Below, in pieces: positions 49,805-57,417 of a DNA stretch of 64,000 nucleotides (positions within the stretch are counted from its first letter, which is position 1; each line of letters begins with the position of its first letter). This DNA is from Actinoplanes sichuanensis (GTDB lineage Bacteria > Actinomycetota > Actinomycetes > Mycobacteriales > Micromonosporaceae). The stretch is taken from positions 5,022,001-5,086,000 of the forward strand of contig NZ_AP028461.1 of the NCBI RefSeq assembly GCF_033097365.1, in the 5' to 3' direction. The notes beneath the pieces were generated by a model. The model had not been told where the DNA came from. It saw nothing but the letters and a program-made list of their open reading frames with translations, and ran no database searches. The position numbers and the translations under genes were made by a program.

Positions 49805-51415
49805 GTGCGCGCGATCCGTCTCCCCCGACTCGACCTGGCCGGTTCCATCGCGGCGACCGTCCTGCTCTGCCTGTCGTTCACGCCGTCGCTGCTGCCACGC
49901 GGCTGGATCGTGCAGGGTGTCGTCGGTGGCCTGTGCACGGCGACCGGGTACGCCCTAGGCTGCCTGCCGCGTCTCGTGCTGCCTCGGTGGCGGGCGGGGG
50001 TCCGGGCGTGGTCGGTGTTCACCGCCGTGGCCGTGCCGTCGACGCTCCTGGCGGCCTACCAGGGCCGGCACTGGCAGCAGCAGGTCAGCGCGATGGTCGG
50101 GGTGGACGGGCCGCCGCCCGCGACATGGTTTCTCGCGCTGCCGCTGGCGGTGGCCGTGTTCGCGGCCCTGCTCGCGGCGGCCCGCCTGCTACGCCGCGGC
50201 GGGACCGCGACCCGCACCCGTCGGCATCACCGTCATCACGCCGCGCTCGTCGCCGCCCGGAATCACCCTCATCGCGCCGCGCTCGTCAACTCTCGGGATG
50301 ACCGTCATCGCGCCGCGGCCCTCGTCTTCTGGGAGCGCCGGTATCCGGCGGCGGCCACGCTGGTCATTCTCGCGTTGCTGGTCGGCGCATCACCACTCGC
50401 CGCCCTCTCGACCGTGCTGGACGGCCGGGTCACCGACCTTGCGGCTCCGACCGAGGCGACCCGGTCGGGCAGCGCGGCCTCGCTCGTCTCGTGGGGCACG
50501 CTGGGCCGGGAGGGCCGGGCCTTCGTCACCGGCGCGTCGGCGGTGCGGCACACCCGCCCGCCGATCCGGGTCTACGTCGGCCTGCGCACCGCGTCGACCA
50601 GCGAGGACCGGGCCCGCCTGGCGGTCGCCGAACTCCAGCGGACCGGCGCGTTCGACCGTAGGGTGCTCTGCCTGGTGGTGCCGACCGGGAGCGGGTGGAT
50701 CGACGAGCCGACGGTGGCCGCACTGGAGGACACCCTCGACGGTGACACGGCCGTCGCCGCGATCCAGTATTCGGCGCTGCCCAGCTGGCTGTCCCTGGCC
50801 GCCGAACCCGAACGCGCCGAGACCGCCGCCGCCGACCTGATCACCGAGGTTCGGCGCGTCTGGTCGGCCATGTCCCCCACCGACCGGCCGAGACTGCTCG
50901 TCTACGGGCACAGTCTCGGTGCCCGCGCGGTCCAGGCCCCGTTCGGCGACGCCGACGGGCTCCTCGACCAGGTGGACGGGGCACTGATCAGCGGGCCGCC
51001 CAGCGGGAGCCCACTACGCGACCGGTTGCTCGCCGACCGCGGCCCGGCCGGCACCGAGGTAGCGCCGATCCTGCCCGGCCGCCCGGACATCCGGTTCGCC
51101 ACCGGCCGGACCGACCTGTCCACGGCGGCCGGTACGGCGTACCCCCGCGTGGTCTTTCTCCAACATGCCACCGATCCGGTCGTCTGGTGGTCGCCGGACC
51201 TGCTGCTGCACCGCCCGGACTGGCTGCGCAAGCGGCGCGGCGACGGTGTGTCGCCGCAGACCCGCTGGTGGCCGATCGTCACCTTCTGGCAGGTGACCGG
51301 CGACCTGCTCACCGCCCAGAACGTCCCCGCCGGCCACGGCCACCGTTACGGCGCCGAGGCCGGCGCGGCCTGGAAACTCCTCATCGGGAACGCCCCGGCT
51401 TCTCAACGCATCTGA
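49805..51415 (+). CDS. Membrane alpha/beta-hydrolase with His-rich insert
   Basis: 536 residues. Four hydrophobic helices in residues 10 to 190 (SIAATVLLCLSFTPSLLP, VVGGLCTATGYALG, FLALPLAVAVFAALLAA, AATLVILALLVGAS) precede a hydrolase domain with the nucleophile GHSLGARAVQ near residue 365 and DPVVWW with a final His. The organisation is that of the Abhydrolase_9 family (N-terminal membrane unit plus hydrolase). Between the third and fourth helices lies a 36-residue His/Arg insert made of three 12-residue repeats (coded at 50227-50334), facing the cytoplasm or the outside depending on topology. It probably acts on lipids or peptides at the membrane. Confidence 0.8.
   Translation: MRAIRLPRLDLAGSIAATVLLCLSFTPSLLPRGWIVQGVVGGLCTATGYALGCLPRLVLPRWRAGVRAWSVFTAVAVPSTLLAAYQGRHWQQQVSAMVGVDGPPPATWFLALPLAVAVFAALLAAARLLRRGGTATRTRRHHRHHAALVAARNHPHRAALVNSRDDRHRAAALVFWERRYPAAATLVILALLVGASPLAALSTVLDGRVTDLAAPTEATRSGSAASLVSWGTLGREGRAFVTGASAVRHTRPPIRVYVGLRTASTSEDRARLAVAELQRTGAFDRRVLCLVVPTGSGWIDEPTVAALEDTLDGDTAVAAIQYSALPSWLSLAAEPERAETAAADLITEVRRVWSAMSPTDRPRLLVYGHSLGARAVQAPFGDADGLLDQVDGALISGPPSGSPLRDRLLADRGPAGTEVAPILPGRPDIRFATGRTDLSTAAGTAYPRVVFLQHATDPVVWWSPDLLLHRPDWLRKRRGDGVSPQTRWWPIVTFWQVTGDLLTAQNVPAGHGHRYGAEAGAAWKLLIGNAPASQRI
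50227..50334 (+). repeat. Three tandem 36 bp repeats within a coding region
   Basis: Three head-to-tail 36 bp units (50227-50262, 50263-50298, 50299-50334) share the pattern TCACC-TCATC-CGCCGCGCTCGTC. They encode three 12-residue units: HRHHAALVAARN, HPHRAALVNSRD and DRHRAAALVFWE. The length is a multiple of three, so gain or loss of a unit keeps the frame. Confidence 0.8.
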
Positions 51416-51551
51416 CCTGTCTCCGGGCGGGCCTGCCTTTCCCTAGCCGAGTACCGTGGGCGAGGGCCGGTGCCCGACCCGACCGCCGCGTGGACGGCAG
51501 TCCGGGAGGATTCGGGGCAGGTTGGGCCGCTCCCCTTTGGTCGCTTCGTCA

Positions 51552-52775
51552 TCAGTCGACATGATTCGGCGCGCCGAGCGGGGACTCTGTCGAAGGGCTC
51601 GCCGGCGCCGCTGACTCGACCGGCTCCCCACCGATCGCCGATTCGTCGGCAGCCGAGACTCCGGGTACGGGCACGGGAGAAGGAGTGGGCGTAGCTACGG
51701 GCTCTGCGACGGGATCGGGCTCGCCGGTCGTCGGAGCTTCCCCGACCGGCCCGCCGCTCGACGCGGTCTCTGCGGCCCATCCGCCGGAAACAGGCTTGGC
51801 GGCGGCCTTCTCGATCTCGACGAATCGCTGGTTGACCAGCAGACATCCGGCGACCCGATCGCCCCCACGGACCTTGACCGACAGGACCGGCCATCCCTCG
51901 GTGAGCACGATCGTGTCGCGGCGTTCACCAGCGGGGACAACGACGTCGCTCGAATTCGTCTCGGCCGCATCCGCCTCCATCCCGTCCGCACCTGCGAAAC
52001 GCCAGAAGCAGGGCGTCCGATCGGTTGACCACAGCGTCGCGACGAACCGTGATTCGGCTTCCGGCTGGAAGCGAAGCTGCCGCCACCCGTCCTTGCCGGA
52101 GAGGGCGACCAGGGCGGAGAACGATTCTTCGGATCCGTCGCCCTGGCTCACCGAAAGGTGGGGGTCGGAGACGGAAGCGGGGCGGTCGACGGACGCCTCG
52201 GAACTCGGGGGGAGAGTCACCGCCGTCGTGGATGGCCGTGACGCGACAGTGGTGTAGGGCTGGGCCGACGAGGTCGTGCGAGGGTGCTCACCGGCGGTCG
52301 GCGCAGGTTGCGGCCGTTCCGTGGTCGGCAGCGCCACCTCCTGTCTCGGGCCGATGGGCGCGTTACTCAATCCGGTGGGCACATAGGTGTCCGGCAACGC
52401 GTCGAGATGCGTCGCCGTTTGCCGCGCCCGGATTCCGGCGAACAGGCTGGACACGAGGATGAGAAGCACAGCAGATGCCGTCAACCACCTCAGGAGTGGG
52501 CGCAGGCGCACCCGCCATCCACTCCGGCTGTCGTCGCCCGGCGCCAGCCCCGATATGCGTGTGCATGCGGCGATCCGGGTATCGCCGGATTTGTCAAGAA
52601 CCGCAAGATCCTCGTCGGCTGCGGCCACGCCGTGTCGGGACCCGAGCCGGAGGTAGTCCCGGGCCATTGACCGATCTCCGTGCGAGAACCAGAAATGGGC
52701 ACGCCGGTGCGCATCGTAGCCGCCCAGAATGTGCTCGATCTCGATGGCTGCGTCTTTAGTGTTTACTTCGGCCAT
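51552..52775 (-). CDS. Single-pass membrane protein with beta-rich outer domain
   Basis: 407 residues. A cytosolic N-terminal part of about 85 residues (MAEVNTKDAAIEIEHILGGYDAHRRAHFW) is followed by one membrane helix (LLRWLTASAVLLILVSSLFAG) near residues 93 to 113. Then come a Pro/Thr-rich stalk, an outer beta domain with two cysteines (RTPCFWRFAGADGMEAD and VAGCLLVNQRF), and a Pro-rich tail. No family is recognised. It is 3 bp downstream of the next gene, so they are an operon, in a region with lower GC than the flanks. It may be a cell-surface sensor or receptor. Confidence 0.7.
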   Translation of the reverse strand: MAEVNTKDAAIEIEHILGGYDAHRRAHFWFSHGDRSMARDYLRLGSRHGVAAADEDLAVLDKSGDTRIAACTRISGLAPGDDSRSGWRVRLRPLLRWLTASAVLLILVSSLFAGIRARQTATHLDALPDTYVPTGLSNAPIGPRQEVALPTTERPQPAPTAGEHPRTTSSAQPYTTVASRPSTTAVTLPPSSEASVDRPASVSDPHLSVSQGDGSEESFSALVALSGKDGWRQLRFQPEAESRFVATLWSTDRTPCFWRFAGADGMEADAAETNSSDVVVPAGERRDTIVLTEGWPVLSVKVRGGDRVAGCLLVNQRFVEIEKAAAKPVSGGWAAETASSGGPVGEAPTTGEPDPVAEPVATPTPSPVPVPGVSAADESAIGGEPVESAAPASPSTESPLGAPNHVD

Positions 52776-52778
52776 GAG

Positions 52779-53312
52779 TCACAGCTCTCCATTCAGTTGT
52801 TCGACCCAGACGGTACGCGCTTCTTCCAGAAGGATCGCAACCTCGCCCGAACCGATGGGGGCCGCCCGGCCTTTGCTGACCGTTTGGGCGATCTCATCGT
52901 CGGTGAAGCCATTCAAGCCTATGCAGTCGGGACATGGAATAAACATGGTGGAGGGGTGGGTCCACACAATTCCCCCGTAGGTGTGCCGGCTCATCTCCGG
53001 ATCATCGTCACGGCTTTCGCGGCAACCAGCGCCGAACCCCATGTCGTGGCGAAGAAGGAGAATCTCGGCGCGTTCCGCTCCCATGATCTGGAAGGCCCGT
53101 TTGATCGCAATCTCAGCATCTTTGCGCGTGTCCGCGGGCAGCCCCGCCAAAAATTTGGAAGCCATGAAGGTGGCGGCCGTTTCCACAGAAGCCGTGTCGC
53201 GCCACAGATTATATTCATCCCGGACATACCGGACCGCCATACCGGCAAGCATCTCCATGATCCGATCATCGTCTTCCAGATTGATCTTGTAGAGCTTTAC
53301 CCTCAGCCTCAT
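52779..53312 (-). CDS. Hypothetical protein with CxxC, operon with membrane protein
   Basis: 177 residues from the ATG at 53312 (MRLRVKLYKINLEDDDRIME). The protein is helical with MFIPCPDCIGLNGFTDDEI near residue 140, which may hold a metal or redox Cys pair, and a Cys upstream (MGFGAGCRESRDDD). Lys and Glu are more frequent than in flanking genes and GC is lower. It overlaps or abuts the downstream membrane protein gene by 3 bp spacing. Function unknown; it could be the cytoplasmic partner of that membrane protein. Confidence 0.65.
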   Translation of the reverse strand: MRLRVKLYKINLEDDDRIMEMLAGMAVRYVRDEYNLWRDTASVETAATFMASKFLAGLPADTRKDAEIAIKRAFQIMGAERAEILLLRHDMGFGAGCRESRDDDPEMSRHTYGGIVWTHPSTMFIPCPDCIGLNGFTDDEIAQTVSKGRAAPIGSGEVAILLEEARTVWVEQLNGEL

Positions 53313-53784
53313 CAACCTACAAACTTCATCCAAGGGACTCTTATTTTTCCTGCACTTTCCAACCGATGAAGGAATTTTCGCGACTAAATAGTGCCCGACC
53401 TCAGCGGCGGGCCGTTTAGGAAACCTTATTCTTGTCAATCTAGTGAATTCTCCAAACGCGGCCGAGTCGAAGTCTGGAATGTGTCGACATGCCAGAGTTT
53501 CGTGGCGTGCACCGAAAGGCTCCACCGAACGAAAACGTGAAGAAATTGTTCGTGCTTTGGAAGCGGGAGCGCTGTTTCGTGGCCCTCCGGGCCTTTTCGT
53601 GCCGCCACGCTTCGCACGACTAGCTGGGACGATGACACGTCCTCTGCCGCAGATGAAGAATATCAGAACTGGTCGGGGCGCCGCCGAGGACACGCCCGTT
53701 CGATCACAACACGTGGTTGAGCCGGCGCGACGCGAGTTGCCACCAGTACGCACAATCGAAGGCAGCGCGCGCGGAGGAGGAGCC
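53313..53784. other. Low-GC intergenic region, no clear gene
   Basis: This 472 bp interval separates two divergent genes. Two lines I counted (53281-53400) are about 44 percent GC, far below the surrounding genome. Short frames exist on both strands but none has a ribosome binding site or plausible composition. It probably contains the promoters of both genes. Confidence 0.4.
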
Positions 53785-54495
53785 ATGCCCTTGCCCACCA
53801 TCAGCCCGGCACGCCCGTTCGTCGATATCGCCGCCAAGGTCGGAATAGGGATGCTGCTGGTCCTATTCGTGACGGGTATCGCGATCTCACCGATGGCTTT
53901 CAGTGCAGTCGATTCGACAAACCTCGATTGGAACCGGCTCAGTGACATCGGGCAGGCTTATGGTCTTGTCTCCGCCCTGCTCTCAGCCGTCACGCTCTGC
54001 CTGGTGATCCTGTTGCAGCGCCATCAACTGCGGCACGAACGCATCAGCGTTGTTCGAGACATGCATCTGAACGTGGTGGGCATGGCTCTCGACAACCCCG
54101 AGTACTGCCAATGCTGGGGTGTACGCGTAACCGAGGATGACGAGCGCCTGTTCTACTACACGAACATGATTCATCTTCTGTGGTGGTACTCGTTCGAGAT
54201 CGGAGACCTCAGCGAGGCGCAGGTGCGCAGCTACGCAGGAGGAATGTTCGACAGTGAGGTTCCCCGCGACTACTGGCGGATGCACGGCCGATGGCGGCTC
54301 TCGGGCTCCCGAGGCCGCCGCCGGAAATTCCTTCTCATGATCGACGAGGCGTTCCGGGCCGCGGAGGCGAGCGGTCCGCCCGCTCGTCGACGGGAACGGC
54401 CACATCGGACTCCGCAGCCCGGTCGTACCTCGCACCAGGCGAGACGCCTCCTGAGTCAGCCGACGGTCAGCAGGCTACGACACCGCCCACGCTGA
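53785..54495 (+). CDS. DUF6082-like membrane protein
   Basis: 236 residues from an ATG with GGAGGAG directly upstream. Two membrane helices (VGIGMLLVLFVTGIAI and AYGLVSALLSAVTLCLVILL) precede a cytosolic domain with LNVVGMALDNPEYCQCWG, DERLFYYTNMIHLLWWYSFEIGDL and FDSEVPRDYWRMHGRWR, the order typical of DUF6082. Such proteins occur in actinomycete accessory regions and their role is not established. The domain could bind nucleotides or partner proteins; no catalytic motif is seen. The last residues are basic and may be a less constrained tail. Confidence 0.7.
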   Translation: MPLPTISPARPFVDIAAKVGIGMLLVLFVTGIAISPMAFSAVDSTNLDWNRLSDIGQAYGLVSALLSAVTLCLVILLQRHQLRHERISVVRDMHLNVVGMALDNPEYCQCWGVRVTEDDERLFYYTNMIHLLWWYSFEIGDLSEAQVRSYAGGMFDSEVPRDYWRMHGRWRLSGSRGRRRKFLLMIDEAFRAAEASGPPARRRERPHRTPQPGRTSHQARRLLSQPTVSRLRHRPR

Positions 54496-54681
54496 CCGAA
54501 TTCGCAAGATCAGGCAGCGCCACGCTGCCGGGGTGAGACACAAGTAGAGATCCGGTTTCTGCGAATTTCGCAGATATACACAGCTGTCACCGTATGCCCA
54601 TTCCACGCAGTGAAATTCGCCGACACAGAAGCGTGAGCGTTGCCAGTCCAGACCGTCACACGGACCGAGGCCGTCACCCAT
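54475..54681 (-). CDS. DUF397-like small protein
   Basis: 68 residues with the DUF397 landmarks in order: DWQRSRF, CVEWAYGDSCVYLRNSQKPD and LTPAAWRCLIL. These correspond to the W-x-x-S, CVE and R-(D/N)-S segments and the terminal T-P-x-x-W. Members are usually encoded next to an XRE-type regulator and modulate it, for example in antibiotic and development regulation. Here the usual regulator is missing and the upstream gene is a short unrelated protein. It overlaps the end of the converging DUF6082-like gene by 21 bp. Confidence 0.6.
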   Translation of the reverse strand: MGDGLGPCDGLDWQRSRFCVGEFHCVEWAYGDSCVYLRNSQKPDLYLCLTPAAWRCLILRIRSAWAVS

Positions 54682-54871
54682 GTAGATGCTCTCCCATCAG
54701 TAACTCCACCCGGCCGCCGGCTAAGCGAACCTCTGGGTTGGCGTCGTCGATGACGGCCGGAGTGGGATCTGCCTGCGCCTCGGCGGGTGGTGATGAAGAT
54801 CGAACACCCGCGCCGATCGGCGCATCACATGATGTTTCCTCGTGCTGTGGGATGGCGATTGACTCTGCCAC
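54674..54871 (-). CDS. Small hypothetical protein before the DUF397-like gene
   Basis: A 65-residue protein (MAESIAIPQHEETSCDAPIGAG) whose last bases overlap the DUF397-like start by 8 bp. It is acidic and ends PEVRLAGGRVELLMGEHLHG. It is not an XRE regulator. It may be a true small gene coupled to the DUF397-like gene, or a remnant of the regulator. No promoter motif is evident. Confidence 0.35.
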   Translation of the reverse strand: MAESIAIPQHEETSCDAPIGAGVRSSSPPAEAQADPTPAVIDDANPEVRLAGGRVELLMGEHLHG

Positions 54872-55003
54872 GCTGGGCCATTGTGAGGCTGCCAGACCGC
54901 ACGACTAGCTGGAGCTATCTCCATGCCGCACCTCTGATTCTACCGAGTCGGCCGGCATGAGAACCCCGCAACACGCGGGCCACCGACAAGATCTGACGGA
55001 CGC

Positions 55004-55035
55004 TTGACCCTGACGCAGCGTCAACCTTGCATGCT
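55004..55035 (+). promoter_or_regulatory. MerR-type promoter of the ABC exporter, leaderless start
   Basis: TTGACC (55004-55009) and CATGCT (55030-55035) are separated by 20 bp, with a palindrome TGACGC-A-GCGTCA inside (55011-55023). Seven bases after the -10 is the ATG at 55042, so the message is likely leaderless. A MerR gene is the third gene of this operon. Confidence 0.6.
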
Positions 55036-55041
55036 GCCGGC

Positions 55042-55809
55042 ATGGGTGAGTCATCAGCGGGCGGCGCTATCGAAGTGCGGGGCCTGCAGAAGTCGTTCAA
55101 GGAACTCCACGTGTTGCGCGGGGTGGATCTCGCGGTCGCTCGGGGCAGCATCGTCGCGCTGCTCGGGTCCAACGGGGCCGGTAAGACCACTCTGGTGCGG
55201 ATTCTGGCCACGCTGCTCAAGGCTGATGGCGGGACCGCGTACGTCAACGGGTTCGAGGTGGCCGCCGACGGGGCCGACGTGCGGCGGTCGATCAGTCTGA
55301 CGGGGCAGTTCGCGGCGGTCGACGAGGTGCTCACCGGGCGGGAGAACCTTGTCATGGTCGCCCGGCTCCGGCACCTCGACCGGCCCGGGGCGGTCGCTGA
55401 CGAGTTGCTGCGCCGGTTCTCGCTGGTCGAGGCGGGCGGGCGGCGGGCCGTGACCTACTCCGGTGGCATGCGGCGACGGCTCGACATCGCGATGAGCCTG
55501 ATCGGTGAGCCGCCGGTGATCTTCCTGGACGAACCGACCACCGGGCTCGACCCGGAGGCCCGCCTCGAGGTGTGGCAGGCGGTCAAGGAACTCGCCGCGG
55601 GCGGCACCACCGTGCTGCTGACCACCCAGCATCTGGAGGAGGCGGAGCACCTGGCCGACCGGATCGCGATCCTGCACGACGGCCGGATCATCGTCGACGG
55701 CACCCTCGACGAGCTGAAACGGCTGCTGCCACCGGCCCGGGTCGAGTACGTCGAGAAGCAGCCCACCCTGGAGGACGTCTTCCTGAAGCTGGTCGGAGGT
55801 AAGTCATGA
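55042..55809 (+). CDS. ABC transporter ATPase, drug-resistance type
   Basis: 255 residues from the ATG at 55042 (MGESSAGGAIEVRGLQKSF). The ATPase motifs are complete: Walker A LLGSNGAGKTTLVRI, Q-loop SLTGQFAAVDEVLTG, signature YSGGMRRRLDIAM, Walker B VIFLDEPTTGLDPEA and the switch His in TTQHLEEAEHLADR. The extended C-terminus (PPARVEYVEKQPTLEDVFLKLVG) is typical of the DrrA daunorubicin-exporter group. It energises the permease encoded next, which overlaps by four bases. Confidence 0.95.
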   Translation: MGESSAGGAIEVRGLQKSFKELHVLRGVDLAVARGSIVALLGSNGAGKTTLVRILATLLKADGGTAYVNGFEVAADGADVRRSISLTGQFAAVDEVLTGRENLVMVARLRHLDRPGAVADELLRRFSLVEAGGRRAVTYSGGMRRRLDIAMSLIGEPPVIFLDEPTTGLDPEARLEVWQAVKELAAGGTTVLLTTQHLEEAEHLADRIAILHDGRIIVDGTLDELKRLLPPARVEYVEKQPTLEDVFLKLVGGKS

Positions 55810-56555
55810 TCGGCGACACCCTGGTCCTGCTCGGCCGGTCGCTGCGGCACATCATCCGCAGCCCGGACACCATCATCACGACCGTGCTCATGCCGATCGC
55901 GTTCATGCTGCTGTTCGTCTACGTGCTGGGCGGCGCGATCCAGACCGGCGCCGGGTCGTACGTCGACTACCTGCTGCCCGGCATCCTGATCATGACGATC
56001 GCGTCGGGGATCTCGTACACCGCGTACCGGCTGTTCCAGGATCTGCAGGGCGGCATCTTCGACAGGTTCCAGTCGATGCCGATCGCCAGGTCGTCGCTGC
56101 TGTGGGCGCATGTGCTGACCTCGGTCGTCGCCAACCTGGTCTCGGTCGTCGTGGTGGTGCTGGTGGCGCTGGTGATGGGCTTCCGGACCGGCGCCGACAT
56201 CTCCGCCTGGCTGGCCGTCGCCGGGATCCTGACCCTGTTCACCCTGGCGCTGACCTGGATCGCGGTGATCCCCGGGCTGACCGCGAGGTCGGTCGACGGC
56301 GCGAGCGCGTTCGCGTACCCGCTGGTCTTCCTGCCGTTCGTCAGTTCGGCGTTCGTGCCGACCGAGTCGATGCCCGGGCCGGTGCGGGCGTTCGCCGAGA
56401 ACCAGCCGGTCACGTCGATCGTGGACACGATCCGGGCGCTGTTCACCGACCGGCCGGTCGGCTCGGGCATCTGGACGGCACTGGCCTGGTGTGCGGGCAT
56501 CCTGGTGGTGGCGTGGGGTCTGGCCGCGATGACCTACCGGCGCAAGATCTCCTGA
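55806..56555 (+). CDS. ABC-2 type permease, DrrB-like
   Basis: 249 residues with six helices: IITTVLMPIAFMLLFVYVLG, YLLPGILIMTIASGISYTA, VVANLVSVVVVVLVALVM, AVAGILTLFTLALTWIAVIP, AYPLVFLPFVSSAFV and ALAWCAGILVVAWGLAAM. The intracellular loop FDRFQSMPIARSSLL and the outer loop VPTESMPGPVRAFAENQPVTSIVD are the ABC-2 signatures. It forms the membrane channel with the upstream ATPase, probably to export a hydrophobic drug or lipid. The ATGA overlap couples translation. Confidence 0.95.
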   Translation: MIGDTLVLLGRSLRHIIRSPDTIITTVLMPIAFMLLFVYVLGGAIQTGAGSYVDYLLPGILIMTIASGISYTAYRLFQDLQGGIFDRFQSMPIARSSLLWAHVLTSVVANLVSVVVVVLVALVMGFRTGADISAWLAVAGILTLFTLALTWIAVIPGLTARSVDGASAFAYPLVFLPFVSSAFVPTESMPGPVRAFAENQPVTSIVDTIRALFTDRPVGSGIWTALAWCAGILVVAWGLAAMTYRRKIS

Positions 56556-56574
56556 GCGGGGCAGGATCAGAGGC

Positions 56575-57417
56575 ATGCTGACGATCGGGCAACTCGCGTC
56601 GTACGCCGGGGTCACCGTGCGCGCGGTCCGGCACTATCACCAGGTCGGCCTGCTGCCCGAGCCGGACCGGGACGCGTCGGGTTACCGGCGGTACGGTGCG
56701 AGTGCGGTCGTCGCCCTGCTGAAGATCCGCACGCTGGCCGAGGCAGGGGTGCCGCTCTCCGAGATCGACTCGCTGTTGCGGGCCGGCGAGGCGGATTTCG
56801 CGGCGGCGGTGGACCGCATCGATCATCGGCTGGCCGACGAGATCACCCGGCTGGAGACCAGCCGCCGGCAGATCGCCCGGCTCGCGGCCGGGAACAGCGG
56901 TGCCCTGCCGGCCGAGGTGCTGGCCTATCTGGACCGGCTCCGGACGATCGGGGTGTCCGAGCAGCTGGTGGCGGCCGAGCACGACGGGTGGATCCTGATC
57001 GCGGCCCGCTGGCCGGACCAGGTCCGCGAGTGGGTGCCGGTCAAGGTCGCGCAGTTGGAGGATCCGCGGATGGTCCGGCTCTACCTGGTGTTGTCCGAGC
57101 TGGTCGACGAGGGGCAGGCCGGTGGGACGCTGCGCGACGAGGCCGCCTTCCGGCTGATGGAGGAGGCCGCCGACATCATGGCCGAGCTGGCCGAGGAATC
57201 CTATGCGGCGGGCGAGACCGTCGGCCGGAGTGATCCGGCCGACGATCTGCCGTTCGAGTTGCTCGACGCGCTGGCCGACGAGCATCATCCGGGGGCCCGG
57301 ATCATGCGCGATCTGATGCGCCGGCGCGGCTGGTCCAGCTGGACCAGGCAGGAGAAGGTCCCGCCTGGTCCGGGGCGAGAGGCTACCGGCGCGGCACCGT
57401 CGTCGGTCGGCCGATGA
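56575..57417 (+). CDS. MerR-family regulator of the ABC exporter
   Basis: 280 residues, 19 bp after the permease. The N-terminal winged HTH is MLTIGQLASYAGVTVRAVRHYHQVG followed by DASGYRRYGASAVVALLKI. The rest is a helical effector-binding region with RRQIARLAAGNSGALPAEVLAYLDRL. It probably activates the MerR-type promoter at 55004-55035 when it binds the exported drug, a feedback arrangement. Its 3' end overlaps the converging glycosidase gene by 35 bp; the last residues (after TRQEK) look less constrained. Confidence 0.9.
   Translation: MLTIGQLASYAGVTVRAVRHYHQVGLLPEPDRDASGYRRYGASAVVALLKIRTLAEAGVPLSEIDSLLRAGEADFAAAVDRIDHRLADEITRLETSRRQIARLAAGNSGALPAEVLAYLDRLRTIGVSEQLVAAEHDGWILIAARWPDQVREWVPVKVAQLEDPRMVRLYLVLSELVDEGQAGGTLRDEAAFRLMEEAADIMAELAEESYAAGETVGRSDPADDLPFELLDALADEHHPGARIMRDLMRRRGWSSWTRQEKVPPGPGREATGAAPSSVGR

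Noticed and set aside
54558..54574. Palindrome TCTGCGAA-T-TTCGCAGA as an operator
   Set aside because: It lies within the likely DUF397-like coding sequence and far from any start, so chance or coding constraint explains it equally well.
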